The notes beneath the pieces are model-generated. The model saw nothing but the letters and a program-made list of their open reading frames with translations. It had not been told where the DNA came from and did no database searches. DNA of 64,000 bases from Sphingomonas sp. S-NIH.Pt15_0812 (GTDB taxonomy: Bacteria; Pseudomonadota; Alphaproteobacteria; Sphingomonadales; Sphingomonadaceae). Both the position numbers and the translations under genes were made by a program. Of the stretch, positions 1-7,955 are shown one piece after another. The stretch lies in the NCBI RefSeq assembly GCF_003951315.1, contig NZ_QLJH01000002.1, positions 175,472 to 239,471 of the forward strand, given 5' to 3'. Position 1 is the stretch's first letter. Each line of letters begins with the position of its first letter.

Positions 1-473
1 CGGATGTCCGGCGTCTTCTCCCCGGTCGCAGCCACCTCGGTCTGGAGCGGCGTCGAGTCGAAGCTGGCCAGCGGGGTGAGCGGCTGGGCCAGCGCCGGGT
101 CTTCCGGCCCTACCGGCGCCAGTGTGTCGCCGGTCGCGAGCGGGGTGGCGGTGGCAGGCGCAACGGGTGTCTGGGTCGGCGGGGTGGCGGGCGCCGCCAT
201 GCGGTCCATCGGCTCCAGCGGCGCGTCGATGTCGCCGGACAAGGGGGGCAATGCTGCGTCGAATTCGGCCTCGGGAACGATCGGGGCATTGCCCTGCGGA
301 TCGCCCTGATCCGGCGCAACGCCCTGGCCGGGCACCGGCCGCATATCGGTCGGCTTGGGCGCATCAGGGCCGCTCGCGGGGGCGACGCCCGGCTGTGACC
401 ATTGACCAAAAGCGGGAGACGTGGCGGTCAGCGCGACGGCGAGCCAATAATGCCGGCGGGTCGAAGCAGTCAC
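1..473 (-). CDS. Exported protein, N-terminal part only (possibly a TamA-type outer-membrane protein)
   Basis: An open frame runs from a GTG at 473 to the left edge, so the C-terminus is missing. No in-frame ATG lies nearby; the ATG just upstream is out of frame and soon meets a stop. The protein starts with a signal-peptide-like segment (basic RRHYWLAVALTATSPAFG), followed by about 130 residues very rich in Pro, Ala, Asp and Gly. The last visible residues (KTPDIR) look like entry into a folded domain. Sphingomonad TamA/BamA-like outer-membrane proteins often have such a Pro-rich exported leader before the POTRA domains, but no POTRA motif is visible here. The identity is therefore a guess; only the exported, low-complexity N-terminus is seen. 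Confidence 0.55.
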   Translation of the reverse strand, partial: MTASTRRHYWLAVALTATSPAFGQWSQPGVAPASGPDAPKPTDMRPVPGQGVAPDQGDPQGNAPIVPEAEFDAALPPLSGDIDAPLEPMDRMAAPATPPTQTPVAPATATPLATGDTLAPVGPEDPALAQPLTPLASFDSTPLQTEVAATGEKTPDI

Positions 474-606
474 GCGATCATCATTCCCCTTTGCGGGACG
501 ATCGATTGTGATCTGCCCCCAGCATGTCGCCCAACGCACTGGAACGGTCAGGGTTTCGTCACGGCCGCGAAATCATCCCGATATGCGGCAATATCATTGC
601 CTTTGT

Positions 607-1038
607 TCAGGCGCGCGGCGCGCAGCCGATCATCCCGGCGACCGGCAGCACCATCATATCGGCCCCGTCCCGGGCGATGGTCAGCGTCGCTTCCGGTACG
701 CCGCCGCCATCGGTCAGGTCGGCGCGGGTCGCGAAGGTCAGATCCAGCGTCGCCATCACCCCGCCCTGCCGATAGACGCCGTGCGTCGGCAGTCCGAAGC
801 CGCCCGGGCCGGTGCGGCTTTCCTGGGGCAGGTCCACGACCTTGCCGTCGATCACCAGCCGCAGCGTCGCCGGGTCGGCGGTCGCCATCGTCACCAGCGA
901 TCGGTCTTGGAGGCTCCAGAGATAGGCGGCACAGCCCCGCGCGGGCAGTGCCTGTTGCGGCAGCTTGCCGGGCGTGAGGATGGTGACGGCGGGGGTGGCG
1001 GCCTGCATCAGCACGGCCAGCATCAGGACGGCGATCAT
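607..1038 (-). CDS. Small exported protein of unknown function
   Basis: 143 residues with a hydrophobic N-terminus (MIAVLMLAVLMQAATPAV) that reads as a signal peptide. The rest is beta-rich, with a Cys near residue 35 and another near the C-terminus (GMIGCAPRA). The start codon overlaps the stop of the prepilin peptidase gene by four bases (ATGA), so the two are translationally coupled. The coupling suggests a link to pilus or secretion-system assembly, but no family is recognised. Confidence 0.65.
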   Translation of the reverse strand: MIAVLMLAVLMQAATPAVTILTPGKLPQQALPARGCAAYLWSLQDRSLVTMATADPATLRLVIDGKVVDLPQESRTGPGGFGLPTHGVYRQGGVMATLDLTFATRADLTDGGGVPEATLTIARDGADMMVLPVAGMIGCAPRA

Positions 1039-1766
1039 GCCAGCGCCTCTATCATCATCAGCCACGCGGGATAAGCCGCGATCGCAAGCAGGGTGCCCAG
1101 GGGCAATGCATCGTCCGCCGCCATCGGCCGCCCCGCCAGCCGCCGCACCAACACCACGCCCAGCCCGATCAGCGCCGCGACCAGCAGCACCGCTGGCAGC
1201 ATCCGCCAGCCGAGCCACAGGCCGATCGCGCCGAACAGCTTGGGGTCGCCGCCGCCCATCCCCTCCCGCTTCCGCCACAGGCGATACCCCGCCGCGATCG
1301 CCCAGAGCAGGCCGAAGCCGAGCAGGCCGCCGACCAACCGGTCGGCCGGGGAAGGCGGCAGGTCCGTGGCCGCGCCCATCAGGCCGGTCGCGGCCAACAG
1401 CACGGTCAGCCGGTCGGGCAACCAGAAGGCGCGCCAGTCGAGCGCCGCTAATGCCAGCAGCAGCCAGCCGAACACCGCCCCTGCGATCGCGGTCGCACCC
1501 GGCGCGATCCAGCCGGCCGACAGGCCGATCGCCAGTGCCGCCGCCTCGACCTGCCAATGGATCGGATCGATCGCCGCGCCACAGCCCCGGCAACGACCGC
1601 GCTGCCATGCCGCGCTCAGCAGCGGCGCCAACTCGATCGCGCGGAGCGTCCGTCCGCAGGCATCGCAGGCCGACCGCCCGCTGGCGACCGATCGCTCCTC
1701 CGGCCAGCGGACGACCAGCGCGGCGATGAAACTGCCCAGGATCAGCCCCAGCCCGCCCAGCACCAC
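1035..1766 (-). CDS. pilD: Prepilin peptidase (A24 family, bifunctional type)
   Basis: Integral inner-membrane aspartic protease that cleaves the leader of type IV pilins or type II secretion pseudopilins and N-methylates the new end. At 243 residues it has the N-terminal cytoplasmic segment with two CxxC pairs (CDAC near residue 33, CRGC near residue 58), as in PilD/GspO and unlike short TadV/CpaA enzymes. The two catalytic aspartates fit the A24 pattern: one in ALDWRAFWLPD near residue 110 and one in GMGGGDPKLFG near residue 175. Six to seven hydrophobic segments follow. The GTG at 1766 is the first usable start, although the frame stays open upstream. No pilin gene is visible nearby. Confidence 0.88.
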   Translation of the reverse strand: MVLGGLGLILGSFIAALVVRWPEERSVASGRSACDACGRTLRAIELAPLLSAAWQRGRCRGCGAAIDPIHWQVEAAALAIGLSAGWIAPGATAIAGAVFGWLLLALAALDWRAFWLPDRLTVLLAATGLMGAATDLPPSPADRLVGGLLGFGLLWAIAAGYRLWRKREGMGGGDPKLFGAIGLWLGWRMLPAVLLVAALIGLGVVLVRRLAGRPMAADDALPLGTLLAIAAYPAWLMMIEALA

Positions 1767-1797
1767 CGCGGCCAGGCCGGGCGACCAGAGGAGGGGA

Positions 1798-2076
1798 TCA
1801 GAGAGCGGCTTTGCGGACCAGATAGCGATAGACCCCGAACAGATGGACGCCGCACAGCAGGACGTTCTGCGTAGCCAGCGCCCGATCCTTCGACAAGGCG
1901 AGGGCGATCACGAACCCTCGGCCCACGATCCGCCGGCCATGGTCGAGCGACGCCAACGCCGCCCATTTCGGCACGGCGCAAGGCTGGCAGGCGGACCGAC
2001 GAAGGACTATGTCGGCGATGCAGCATCGCGGGCGAGGCTGGTCGCCATCGGCGGCCGGCATCACCGGAATTGCCAA
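1798..2076 (-). CDS. Possible small protein of unknown function
   Basis: A 92-residue frame just upstream of the prepilin peptidase on the same strand. The C-terminal half has a hydrophobic stretch and ends in VHLFGVYRYLVRKAAL, which resembles the end of small sphingomonad membrane proteins. The N-terminal half is Cys/Pro/Arg-rich and less convincing. No Shine-Dalgarno is obvious before the ATG. It could be a decayed or frameshifted gene; without it the interval 1767-2100 holds no other candidate. Confidence 0.3.
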   Translation of the reverse strand: MAIPVMPAADGDQPRPRCCIADIVLRRSACQPCAVPKWAALASLDHGRRIVGRGFVIALALSKDRALATQNVLLCGVHLFGVYRYLVRKAAL

Positions 2077-2112
2077 TGATACCCATCAATACATCGTCTT
2101 ATGGAGAGTAGA

Positions 2113-3321
2113 ATGGCCAGTGCGCCCGCCCCCCTGTCGGCCGCCGACCCGATCGTCATCCTGTCCTATGCCCGCACGCCGATGGGCTCGTTCCAGGGCT
2201 GCCTGTCCGGCGCCAGCGCGACCCAGCTCGGCGCGGCGGCGGTGCGCGGCGCGGTCGAGCGGGCCGGCGTCGCGGCGGCGGCGGTGGAGCGCATCTATAT
2301 GGGCTGCGTGCTGTCCGCCGGCCTGGGCCAGGCCCCGGCGCGCCAGGCAGCGATCGGCGCGGGACTCGGCGCGCATGTCGAGGCGACCACGGTCAACAAG
2401 ATGTGCGGATCGGGGATGCAGGCGGCGATCATGGGCGCGGAGGCCCTGGCGGCCGGGTCGGTCGACCTGCTGGTCGCGGGCGGCATGGAGAGCATGACCA
2501 ACGCGCCCTATCTGATGACCAAGCATCGCGGCGGCGCGCGCATCGGCCATGACCGCATCCTCGACCATATGATGCTCGACGGACTGGAGGATGCCTATGA
2601 CCCCGGCCGCGCCATGGGGACCTTCGCCGAGGATATCGCCCGCGAATATCAGTTCACGCGCGAGGCGATGGACGATTACGCCATCGCCTCGCTCACCCGC
2701 GCGCAGCAGGCGCAGGCGAGCGGCGCGTTCGATCGCGAGATCGTGCCCGTCGAGGTCGCCGGCCGCAAGGGCAGCACGACCGTGACGCTGGACGAGCAGC
2801 CCGCGCGCGGCGACGTCGCCAAGATCCCGACGCTCAAGGCCGCCTTCGCCAAGGACGGCGCGATCACCGCCGCCAATTCCTCCTCCATCTCGGACGGCGC
2901 GGCGGCGCTGGTGATGACGCGCCAGTCGGTCGCCGACCGGCTGGGCCTGACGCCGATCGCACGCGTCGTCGCGCTCGGCGCCCATGCGCACGAGCCGGCG
3001 CGCTTCAGCACCGCCCCCGTCGACGCGATCCGCAAGACGCTGGACAAGGCCGGCTGGTCGGCCGACTCGGTCGACCTGTTCGAGGTGAACGAAGCCTTTG
3101 CGGTGGTCGCGATGATCGCGATGCGCGACCTGGGCCTGTCGCATGACCGGATGAACGTCCATGGCGGGGCGTGCGCGCTGGGCCATCCGATCGGTGCCTC
3201 CGGAACCCGTGTCCTGGCGACCCTGTTGTCGGCGCTGGAGACGACCGGCGGGCGGCGCGGCGTGGCGAGTCTGTGCATCGGTGGCGGCGAGGCCACGGCG
3301 ATGGCCGTGGAACGACTATGA
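2113..3321 (+). CDS. Acetyl-CoA acetyltransferase (thiolase)
   Basis: Soluble tetrameric thiolase that condenses two acetyl-CoA or cleaves acetoacetyl/3-ketoacyl-CoA. The start at 2113 is preferred over 2101 because GGAG lies five to six bases before it. Over 402 residues all catalytic motifs are present: the nucleophilic Cys98 in NKMCGSGM, the GHPIGASG motif with His358, and the acid/base Cys388 in CIGGG. The NEAF motif (VNEAFAVV) also fits. The length matches biosynthetic thiolases of the AtoB/PhaA class. It stands alone; no phaB, hydratase or CoA ligase is adjacent, so whether it serves PHB synthesis, ketone-body use or beta-oxidation cannot be told. Confidence 0.93.
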   Translation: MASAPAPLSAADPIVILSYARTPMGSFQGCLSGASATQLGAAAVRGAVERAGVAAAAVERIYMGCVLSAGLGQAPARQAAIGAGLGAHVEATTVNKMCGSGMQAAIMGAEALAAGSVDLLVAGGMESMTNAPYLMTKHRGGARIGHDRILDHMMLDGLEDAYDPGRAMGTFAEDIAREYQFTREAMDDYAIASLTRAQQAQASGAFDREIVPVEVAGRKGSTTVTLDEQPARGDVAKIPTLKAAFAKDGAITAANSSSISDGAAALVMTRQSVADRLGLTPIARVVALGAHAHEPARFSTAPVDAIRKTLDKAGWSADSVDLFEVNEAFAVVAMIAMRDLGLSHDRMNVHGGACALGHPIGASGTRVLATLLSALETTGGRRGVASLCIGGGEATAMAVERL

Positions 3322-3448
3322 TCCCGAAAATATCCCGGCTTTTTGCCCCATATTAACCATTCGCCGCATAGAGGGAGCAGATGGGCCGAGCACCGCTTGA
3401 CGATCCCCCCGACGCGGGCGAACGGCGGTGCGGCAAACGAGGATGTAT

Positions 3449-3664
3449 ATGGTGTTCAACGTGTTGGTGATGGCCTATGCCGTCATTGTCAGCTTCGTCC
3501 TGTCGACCGCCAGCCGCCGCCGTCGCGAGGCGCGTCCGCTGGGTCGCGCGGTGCAGACCGCCGGGCAACTCGCCTATGGCACGTCGGTCACCTTCGCGTT
3601 GCTGTGCACGGGCTGGGCCTGCATGATCTATCTGGGCGCGACGCCCGCCCCCGCTTTGTCCTGA
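3449..3664 (+). CDS. Small two-helix membrane protein, unknown function
   Basis: 71 residues from ATG 3449, which has GAGG six bases upstream; starts at 3428 and 3443 are in frame but less well placed. Two hydrophobic segments (VFNVLVMAYAVIVSFVLS near the N-terminus and SVTFALLCTGWACMIYLGA near the C-terminus) flank a basic Arg-rich stretch (SRRRREARPLGR), giving a hairpin with a positive cytoplasmic loop. No family is recognised. Confidence 0.6.
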   Translation: MVFNVLVMAYAVIVSFVLSTASRRRREARPLGRAVQTAGQLAYGTSVTFALLCTGWACMIYLGATPAPALS

Positions 3665-3692
3665 TCGTCGCGGGAGGCGGGCCGGTCCCGCC

Positions 3693-4193
3693 TCAGGGCA
3701 GGATTTCCGTCGCCTCCACGCCCCACAGGCTTCCGACCTCGACATAGCCGGCGCGGCCCTTCACGTCGAAGCGGCACCAGCCATGGCCGCAATCGCTGAT
3801 CCGCCCGACCACGCCGGGCGCGGCGCGCCACGCGATCGCCGCCCGCTCGGCCGGTTGCAGGCGCATCGGCGCAGCCTCCGTTCCCGTGACCACGGCGGTC
3901 CGCGTCAGCCGCAGCAGATTGCCCTGCATCCAGCCCTCGGTGCCGTCCTGGTCGCGGATGCGCCGCCATTCCTTGAACACGCCCACCACCTGCACCGGCA
4001 GGCCGGCACGCTGATACAGCCAGCTCGCCGGATAGGTGCGGGCCGGGCCGGTCCGCATCCGCGCCTGGCCCGGCCCGATCGACGCCCAATAGGGCACGCT
4101 CCGCTTCTCGGTCGCGGCCGCCGCCGGATCGCTGGCGGACAAGGCGGTGGGCACAATGGCGATGGCGAGCAGCGCGGCGATCGCGATACGCAT
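3693..4193 (-). CDS. Exported SH3-domain protein
   Basis: 166 residues. The start at 4193 puts a clean signal peptide (MRIAIAALLAIAIVPTALSA) at the N-terminus; GAGG lies ten bases upstream. Two bacterial SH3-like segments follow: one around the RMRTGPARTYPASW and FKEWRRIRDQDGTEGW motifs (residues about 45-90), the other around GRISDCGHGWCRFDV and GYVEVGSLWG (residues 130-160). This matches the DUF1058/SH3_4 family of periplasmic proteins in alphaproteobacteria. Such proteins probably bind cell wall or partner proteins, but no enzymatic role is known. It is divergent from the dehydrogenase gene. Confidence 0.85.
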   Translation of the reverse strand: MRIAIAALLAIAIVPTALSASDPAAAATEKRSVPYWASIGPGQARMRTGPARTYPASWLYQRAGLPVQVVGVFKEWRRIRDQDGTEGWMQGNLLRLTRTAVVTGTEAAPMRLQPAERAAIAWRAAPGVVGRISDCGHGWCRFDVKGRAGYVEVGSLWGVEATEILP

Positions 4194-4317
4194 GACAGAA
4201 GTTCCTCTAGGCGAGGCCCCTCCTTTCACGGCGCGCGCTCCGGATCAACCGTCTCGACCATGCGGCGCGATGGATGCGGCCGTTGACGCCGCCGTCCGCC
4301 TCCGCCAATCCCATGCC

Positions 4318-5328
4318 ATGGCCGATCCGCATCCCGACACGCGACGTTGCCTCCGCCCCCGGGTGATCGTCACCCGCGAATTGCCGGACCGGGTCCGGGC
4401 GCGGATGGAGGCGCTGTTCGACACGGTGCCGAGCGTGGACGATGCCAAATGGTCCGCCGAACGGCTGCACGGCGCCGTCGCCGAGTGCGATGTGCTGGTG
4501 CCGACCGTGACCGACCCGATCGACGCCGCCGTGATCGCCGCCGCCGGACCCCGCCTGCGCCTGATCGCCAATTTCGGTGCGGGCGTGAACCATATCGACC
4601 TGGCCGCCGCCCGGGCGCGTGGCATCATGGTCACCAACACGCCCGGCGTGCTGACCGAGGATACCGCCGACCTGACCATGGCGCTGATCGTCTCGGTTCC
4701 GCGCCGGCTGGCGGAGGGGGAGAAGCTGGTCCGCTCGGGCGAATGGGCCGGATGGAGCCCCAGCGGGATGCTCGGCCATCGGATCGGCGGCAAGACGCTG
4801 GGCATCGTCGGCATGGGCCGGATCGGCCAGGCGGTGGCGGCGCGCGCCCGCGCCTTCGGCCTGGCCATCCATTACCACAACCGCCATCGCCTGCCCGCCG
4901 TGCTGGAGGCGCAACTGGGCGCGACCTGGCACGCGGATCTGGATGATCTGCTCGCGGTCGCCGACATCGTCACCGTCCACACGCCGCTCAACGCCGAAAG
5001 CCGCATGCTGATCGATCGCCGGCGGATCGCGCTGATGCGCCCCCATGTCTTCCTGATCAACGCCAGTCGCGGCGGTATCGTCGACGAGGAGGCGCTGGTC
5101 GACGCACTGGAACAGGGGCGGCTTGCCGGGGCCGGGCTCGACGTGTGGGAGCACGAGCCGCGCATCGACCCGCGCCTGCTCGCCCTGCCCAATGTGGTGA
5201 TGACGCCGCATATGGGCTCGGCGACCTATGAAAGCCGCGTGGCGAGCGGCGAGAAGGTGATCCAGAACATCCGCGCCTGGGCGGATGGCCACCGTCCGCC
5301 GGACCAGGTGCTGGACGGCTGGCGTTAG
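4318..5328 (+). CDS. D-glycerate / glyoxylate-type 2-hydroxyacid dehydrogenase
   Basis: NAD(P)H-dependent dehydrogenase of the D-isomer-specific 2-hydroxyacid family, 336 residues from ATG 4318 (an in-frame ATG at 4270 would add 16 residues). The Rossmann motif is GIVGMGRIGQAVA (near residue 163). The catalytic set is an Arg in NASRGGIVDE, a Glu in the DVWEHEP region and a His in MTPHMGSAT. The family reduces hydroxypyruvate or glyoxylate to glycerate or glycolate. Exact substrate is inferred from similarity to glycerate dehydrogenases of sphingomonads, not proven. It is monocistronic here. Confidence 0.88.
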   Translation: MADPHPDTRRCLRPRVIVTRELPDRVRARMEALFDTVPSVDDAKWSAERLHGAVAECDVLVPTVTDPIDAAVIAAAGPRLRLIANFGAGVNHIDLAAARARGIMVTNTPGVLTEDTADLTMALIVSVPRRLAEGEKLVRSGEWAGWSPSGMLGHRIGGKTLGIVGMGRIGQAVAARARAFGLAIHYHNRHRLPAVLEAQLGATWHADLDDLLAVADIVTVHTPLNAESRMLIDRRRIALMRPHVFLINASRGGIVDEEALVDALEQGRLAGAGLDVWEHEPRIDPRLLALPNVVMTPHMGSATYESRVASGEKVIQNIRAWADGHRPPDQVLDGWR

Positions 5329-5403
5329 TTTCGCAGGCGGAACGCCGGGAACGATGCGGTTTGATCGGGATTAATGCGGCACCCCCGGAAAAAGGAGTGC
5401 CTT

Positions 5404-5595
5404 ATGAAGACCTTGTTTGCTGGTAGCGCGCTGATCGTCGCGGCCCTGTCGATGTCGGCCTGCTCGACGCTGCGCGGTGCCGCGATCGGTGGCGCGGGTG
5501 GCGCGGGCGTGGCGGCGGCGACCGGCGGCAGCGTCGAAAAGGGCGCAGCGGTCGGCGGCACGGCCGGTGCAGTGGTCGGCACCGTCGCGGACTAA
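5404..5595 (+). CDS. Small glycine-zipper lipoprotein
   Basis: 63 residues with AGGAG seven bases before ATG 5404. A short signal ends in a lipobox (MSAC, Cys near residue 20), so the mature protein is lipid-anchored. The mature part is a run of Gly/Ala (AAIGGAGGAGVAAATGG, AVGGTAGAVVGTVAD) forming two glycine-zipper hairpins, as in YMGG-like and entericidin/OmsI-like small lipoproteins. Such proteins are often envelope-stress induced; no specific role can be assigned. Confidence 0.8.
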   Translation: MKTLFAGSALIVAALSMSACSTLRGAAIGGAGGAGVAAATGGSVEKGAAVGGTAGAVVGTVAD

Positions 5596-5612
5596 GGATT
5601 CCGCAGACAGCA

Positions 5613-5717
5613 TATTGTTCCCCGGCGAAGGCCGGGGCCCAGGTGGGACGGCTTCGGAAACGGGGCGCTACGCGTCTTCGTGATCGTCAATCATCGGGCC
5701 CCCGGCCTTCGCCAACA
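5613..5717. repeat. Palindromic repeat of the CCCCGGC-GAAGGCCGGGG family (degenerate pair)
   Basis: The left arm at 5613-5647 carries TTCCCCGGCGAAGGCCGGGG; a decayed inverted partner (CCCCCGGCCTTCGCC) lies at 5698-5713. The same motif recurs as a perfect pair at 14638-14745. It lies after the lipoprotein gene and may end its transcript. Confidence 0.7.
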
Positions 5718-5740
5718 GGGTCTCGCGGCCTAGACGGGGC

Positions 5741-6439
5741 TTAGAGCCCGGCCAGCCAATCCCCGATCATCCGCCGCCCAGCCGCGACGGCCAGCGGCCC
5801 CAGTCGCCCGTGATCCTCCACCAGCCGCTCCGGCGTCAGGCCGGCGCTGGCGATATAGTCTCGCCCCTCTTCCAGCCAGATGTCGAAGCGCGGGTCCTCG
5901 CCCATCTCGGCATGGAATTGCAGCGCCAGCACCCGCGGATCGACCGCGAAGGCCTGGTTGCAATAGCCCTCGGTCGAGGCGAGCCGGACCGCGCCCTCCG
6001 GCAGCGTGAAGGTGTCGCCATGCCAGTGCAGCACCTTCGTCTCCGCCAGCGCGGCGAGCGGCGAGGCTTCGCCGGCGGCGGTCAGGTGCAGGGGCGCGAA
6101 GCCGACCTCGCGCGCCGGGCCGGGATAGACCCGCGCACCCAGGGCCGCGGCGATCATCTGGCTGCCCAGGCAGATCCCCAGGGTCGGCAGGCCGGCCGCG
6201 ATCCGCCGCCCGATCGCCGCCACTTCGGGCTCGATCCAGGGATAGGTATTTGTCTCGTAGACGCCCATCGGGCCGCCCATCACGATCAGCAGGTCGGCCG
6301 CGTCCAGCACGCCCCCGGCAAAATCGGCACTGTCCGCCGCCTGCCATTCCAGGGTGTAGCCCGCCGCCTCGATCGGCGCGCGATACCCTGCCGCGCCTTC
6401 ATAATCGACATGGCGGAGGATCAGCGCGCGCTTGGCCAC
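5741..6439 (-). CDS. Class I glutamine amidotransferase domain protein
   Basis: 232-residue stand-alone GATase1 of the GuaA-like family. The nucleophile elbow is GICLGSQM with the Cys near residue 94. The His-x-Glu pair appears as FHAEMGED near residue 177. The oxyanion segment is MGGPMGVYE near residue 55. The family hydrolyses glutamine or gamma-glutamyl compounds; the acceptor enzyme, if any, is unknown. It lies seven bases downstream of the flavoprotein gene on the same strand, so the two are probably co-transcribed. A second GATase1 gene lies at 51787-52647. Confidence 0.85.
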   Translation of the reverse strand: MAKRALILRHVDYEGAAGYRAPIEAAGYTLEWQAADSADFAGGVLDAADLLIVMGGPMGVYETNTYPWIEPEVAAIGRRIAAGLPTLGICLGSQMIAAALGARVYPGPAREVGFAPLHLTAAGEASPLAALAETKVLHWHGDTFTLPEGAVRLASTEGYCNQAFAVDPRVLALQFHAEMGEDPRFDIWLEEGRDYIASAGLTPERLVEDHGRLGPLAVAAGRRMIGDWLAGL

Positions 6440-6446
6440 GATGGGG

Positions 6447-7859
6447 TCAGTCTCCCGTCAGGATGCGATCCACCAACTGCTTCACGCTCGGTACGAACCC
6501 GTTCGAGTAGAAGGGGTCCTTCTTGAAATTATAGGCGGCGTGACCGGCGAACATCAGGTTCTGCTCGGTATCTCCGCCATGGGCGATATCCTGCAGCGTC
6601 TTCTGGATGCAGAAGCTGCGCGGATCGGCGAGCCGGCCGGTCGAGTTGGTCTCGGTGTCCGCCCAGCTGGAGAACAGGCATTGCGACAGGCAGCCCATGC
6701 AGTCGGCCTGGTCCTTGCGGATTTCCTTGGCCTCCTCCGGGGTCACGAACACCAGCGTGTTGTCCGGCGTCTTCAACGCCAGGGTGAAGCCATGACCGAA
6801 CCATTCGCGCGCGCGCAGCAGGTCGCCTTGCGTCACCCAGAAATTCTTGCCCTTCACGCCCACGTCGAGCTGGAAGACATGGTCGCCCGCTTCCTGCATC
6901 GAGAAGGCGATCTGCCGTTCCGACCGCGCCTCCAATGCGCGCAGGAAGGGATTGCGGACGGCCGAGGAATAGAAACCGGTCGGCGAGAAGCGATGGAGCA
7001 GCACGTCGCCCTCCTCGATCGTCATCAGCCGGTGCTTCCAATCGTCGGGGATCGGGCTTTCCCGCGTCAGCAGCGGGCGCGTGCCATATTGGAAGGCGAT
7101 CGCGCCCAGTTCGGGATTGTCGATCCAGTCGTTCCAGTCGCGAAGATACCAGACGCCGCCGGCCATCACGATCGGCGTGCTGTCAGGAATGCCGCCCTCG
7201 CGCATCGTGTCGCGCAGCGCCTTGACTCGGGGATATGGATCCTCCGGCTTCAACGGGTCCTCGGCATTGGACAGGCCGTTATGGCCGCCGGCCAGCCAGG
7301 GGTCCTCATAGACCACCGCCGCCAGCCAGTTCGCCGCCTTGGAATAGGCGCGCTTCCACAAGGCGCGGAAGGCACGACCCGAGGAGACGATCGGCAGATA
7401 CGACACTTCGTAGGAGGCCGCGATCTCCGACAGCTTGTACGGCATGCCCGCGCCGCAGGTGACGCCCGCCACCATGCCGCGCGTCCGCTCCAGCACGCCG
7501 TGCAGCACCCGCTGCGCGCCGCCCATCTCCCACAACACGTTGATGTTGATCGCGCCCTTGCCGCCGGCGATGTCGAAGGCGCGACGCACCTGCTCGACCG
7601 CGCCGTCGATGGCATATTGGATCAGTTCCTCGTGCCGGTCGCGCCGCGTCAGCGCGCGATAGATCTGCGGCACGATCTTGCCGTCGGGATCATAGCTGTC
7701 GGCATTGACGGCCGAGACGGTGCCGATGCCGCCCGCCGCCGCCCAGGCCCCGGCCGAGGCATGGTTGGTCGCGGCGACGCCCTTGCCCCCCTCCACCAGC
7801 GGCCAGACTTCGCGGCCGTTATAGTTGATGGGAGAGAGGCCTTTGAACACGGGACACAT
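6447..7859 (-). CDS. Nitronate-monooxygenase-like flavoprotein with C-terminal Cys cluster
   Basis: 470 residues. The first 330 form an FMN-binding TIM barrel of the nitronate monooxygenase/2-nitropropane dioxygenase family. Supporting motifs are NINVLWEMGG, AGVTCGAGMP, the PIVSSGRAF strand and the PIVMAGGVWYL phosphate-binding loop. Family members oxidise nitronates or act as enoyl reductases. The C-terminal quarter is unusual: it holds Cys387-x2-Cys390-x3-Cys394 and a further Cys417, arranged like an iron-sulfur ligand set. Typical NMOs of about 320-360 residues lack this. It may be a longer NAD(P)H-dependent flavin oxidoreductase subtype. It probably shares a transcript with the amidotransferase downstream. 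Confidence 0.82.
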   Translation of the reverse strand: MCPVFKGLSPINYNGREVWPLVEGGKGVAATNHASAGAWAAAGGIGTVSAVNADSYDPDGKIVPQIYRALTRRDRHEELIQYAIDGAVEQVRRAFDIAGGKGAININVLWEMGGAQRVLHGVLERTRGMVAGVTCGAGMPYKLSEIAASYEVSYLPIVSSGRAFRALWKRAYSKAANWLAAVVYEDPWLAGGHNGLSNAEDPLKPEDPYPRVKALRDTMREGGIPDSTPIVMAGGVWYLRDWNDWIDNPELGAIAFQYGTRPLLTRESPIPDDWKHRLMTIEEGDVLLHRFSPTGFYSSAVRNPFLRALEARSERQIAFSMQEAGDHVFQLDVGVKGKNFWVTQGDLLRAREWFGHGFTLALKTPDNTLVFVTPEEAKEIRKDQADCMGCLSQCLFSSWADTETNSTGRLADPRSFCIQKTLQDIAHGGDTEQNLMFAGHAAYNFKKDPFYSNGFVPSVKQLVDRILTGD

Positions 7860-7955
7860 ACCTTCCGGGAAATCGTGCCCATCCCTATACCGATTTGTTC
7901 CGGCGGTGCGAGGGCAAAGCTGCGCGAAACCTTAATCTGGGAATAGCGTCCGGCG

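Noticed and set aside
2086..3186. Long antisense frame opposite the thiolase (and similar long frames opposite most genes)
   Set aside because: These are codon-bias shadows in high-GC DNA; the opposite strand carries the recognisable enzyme.
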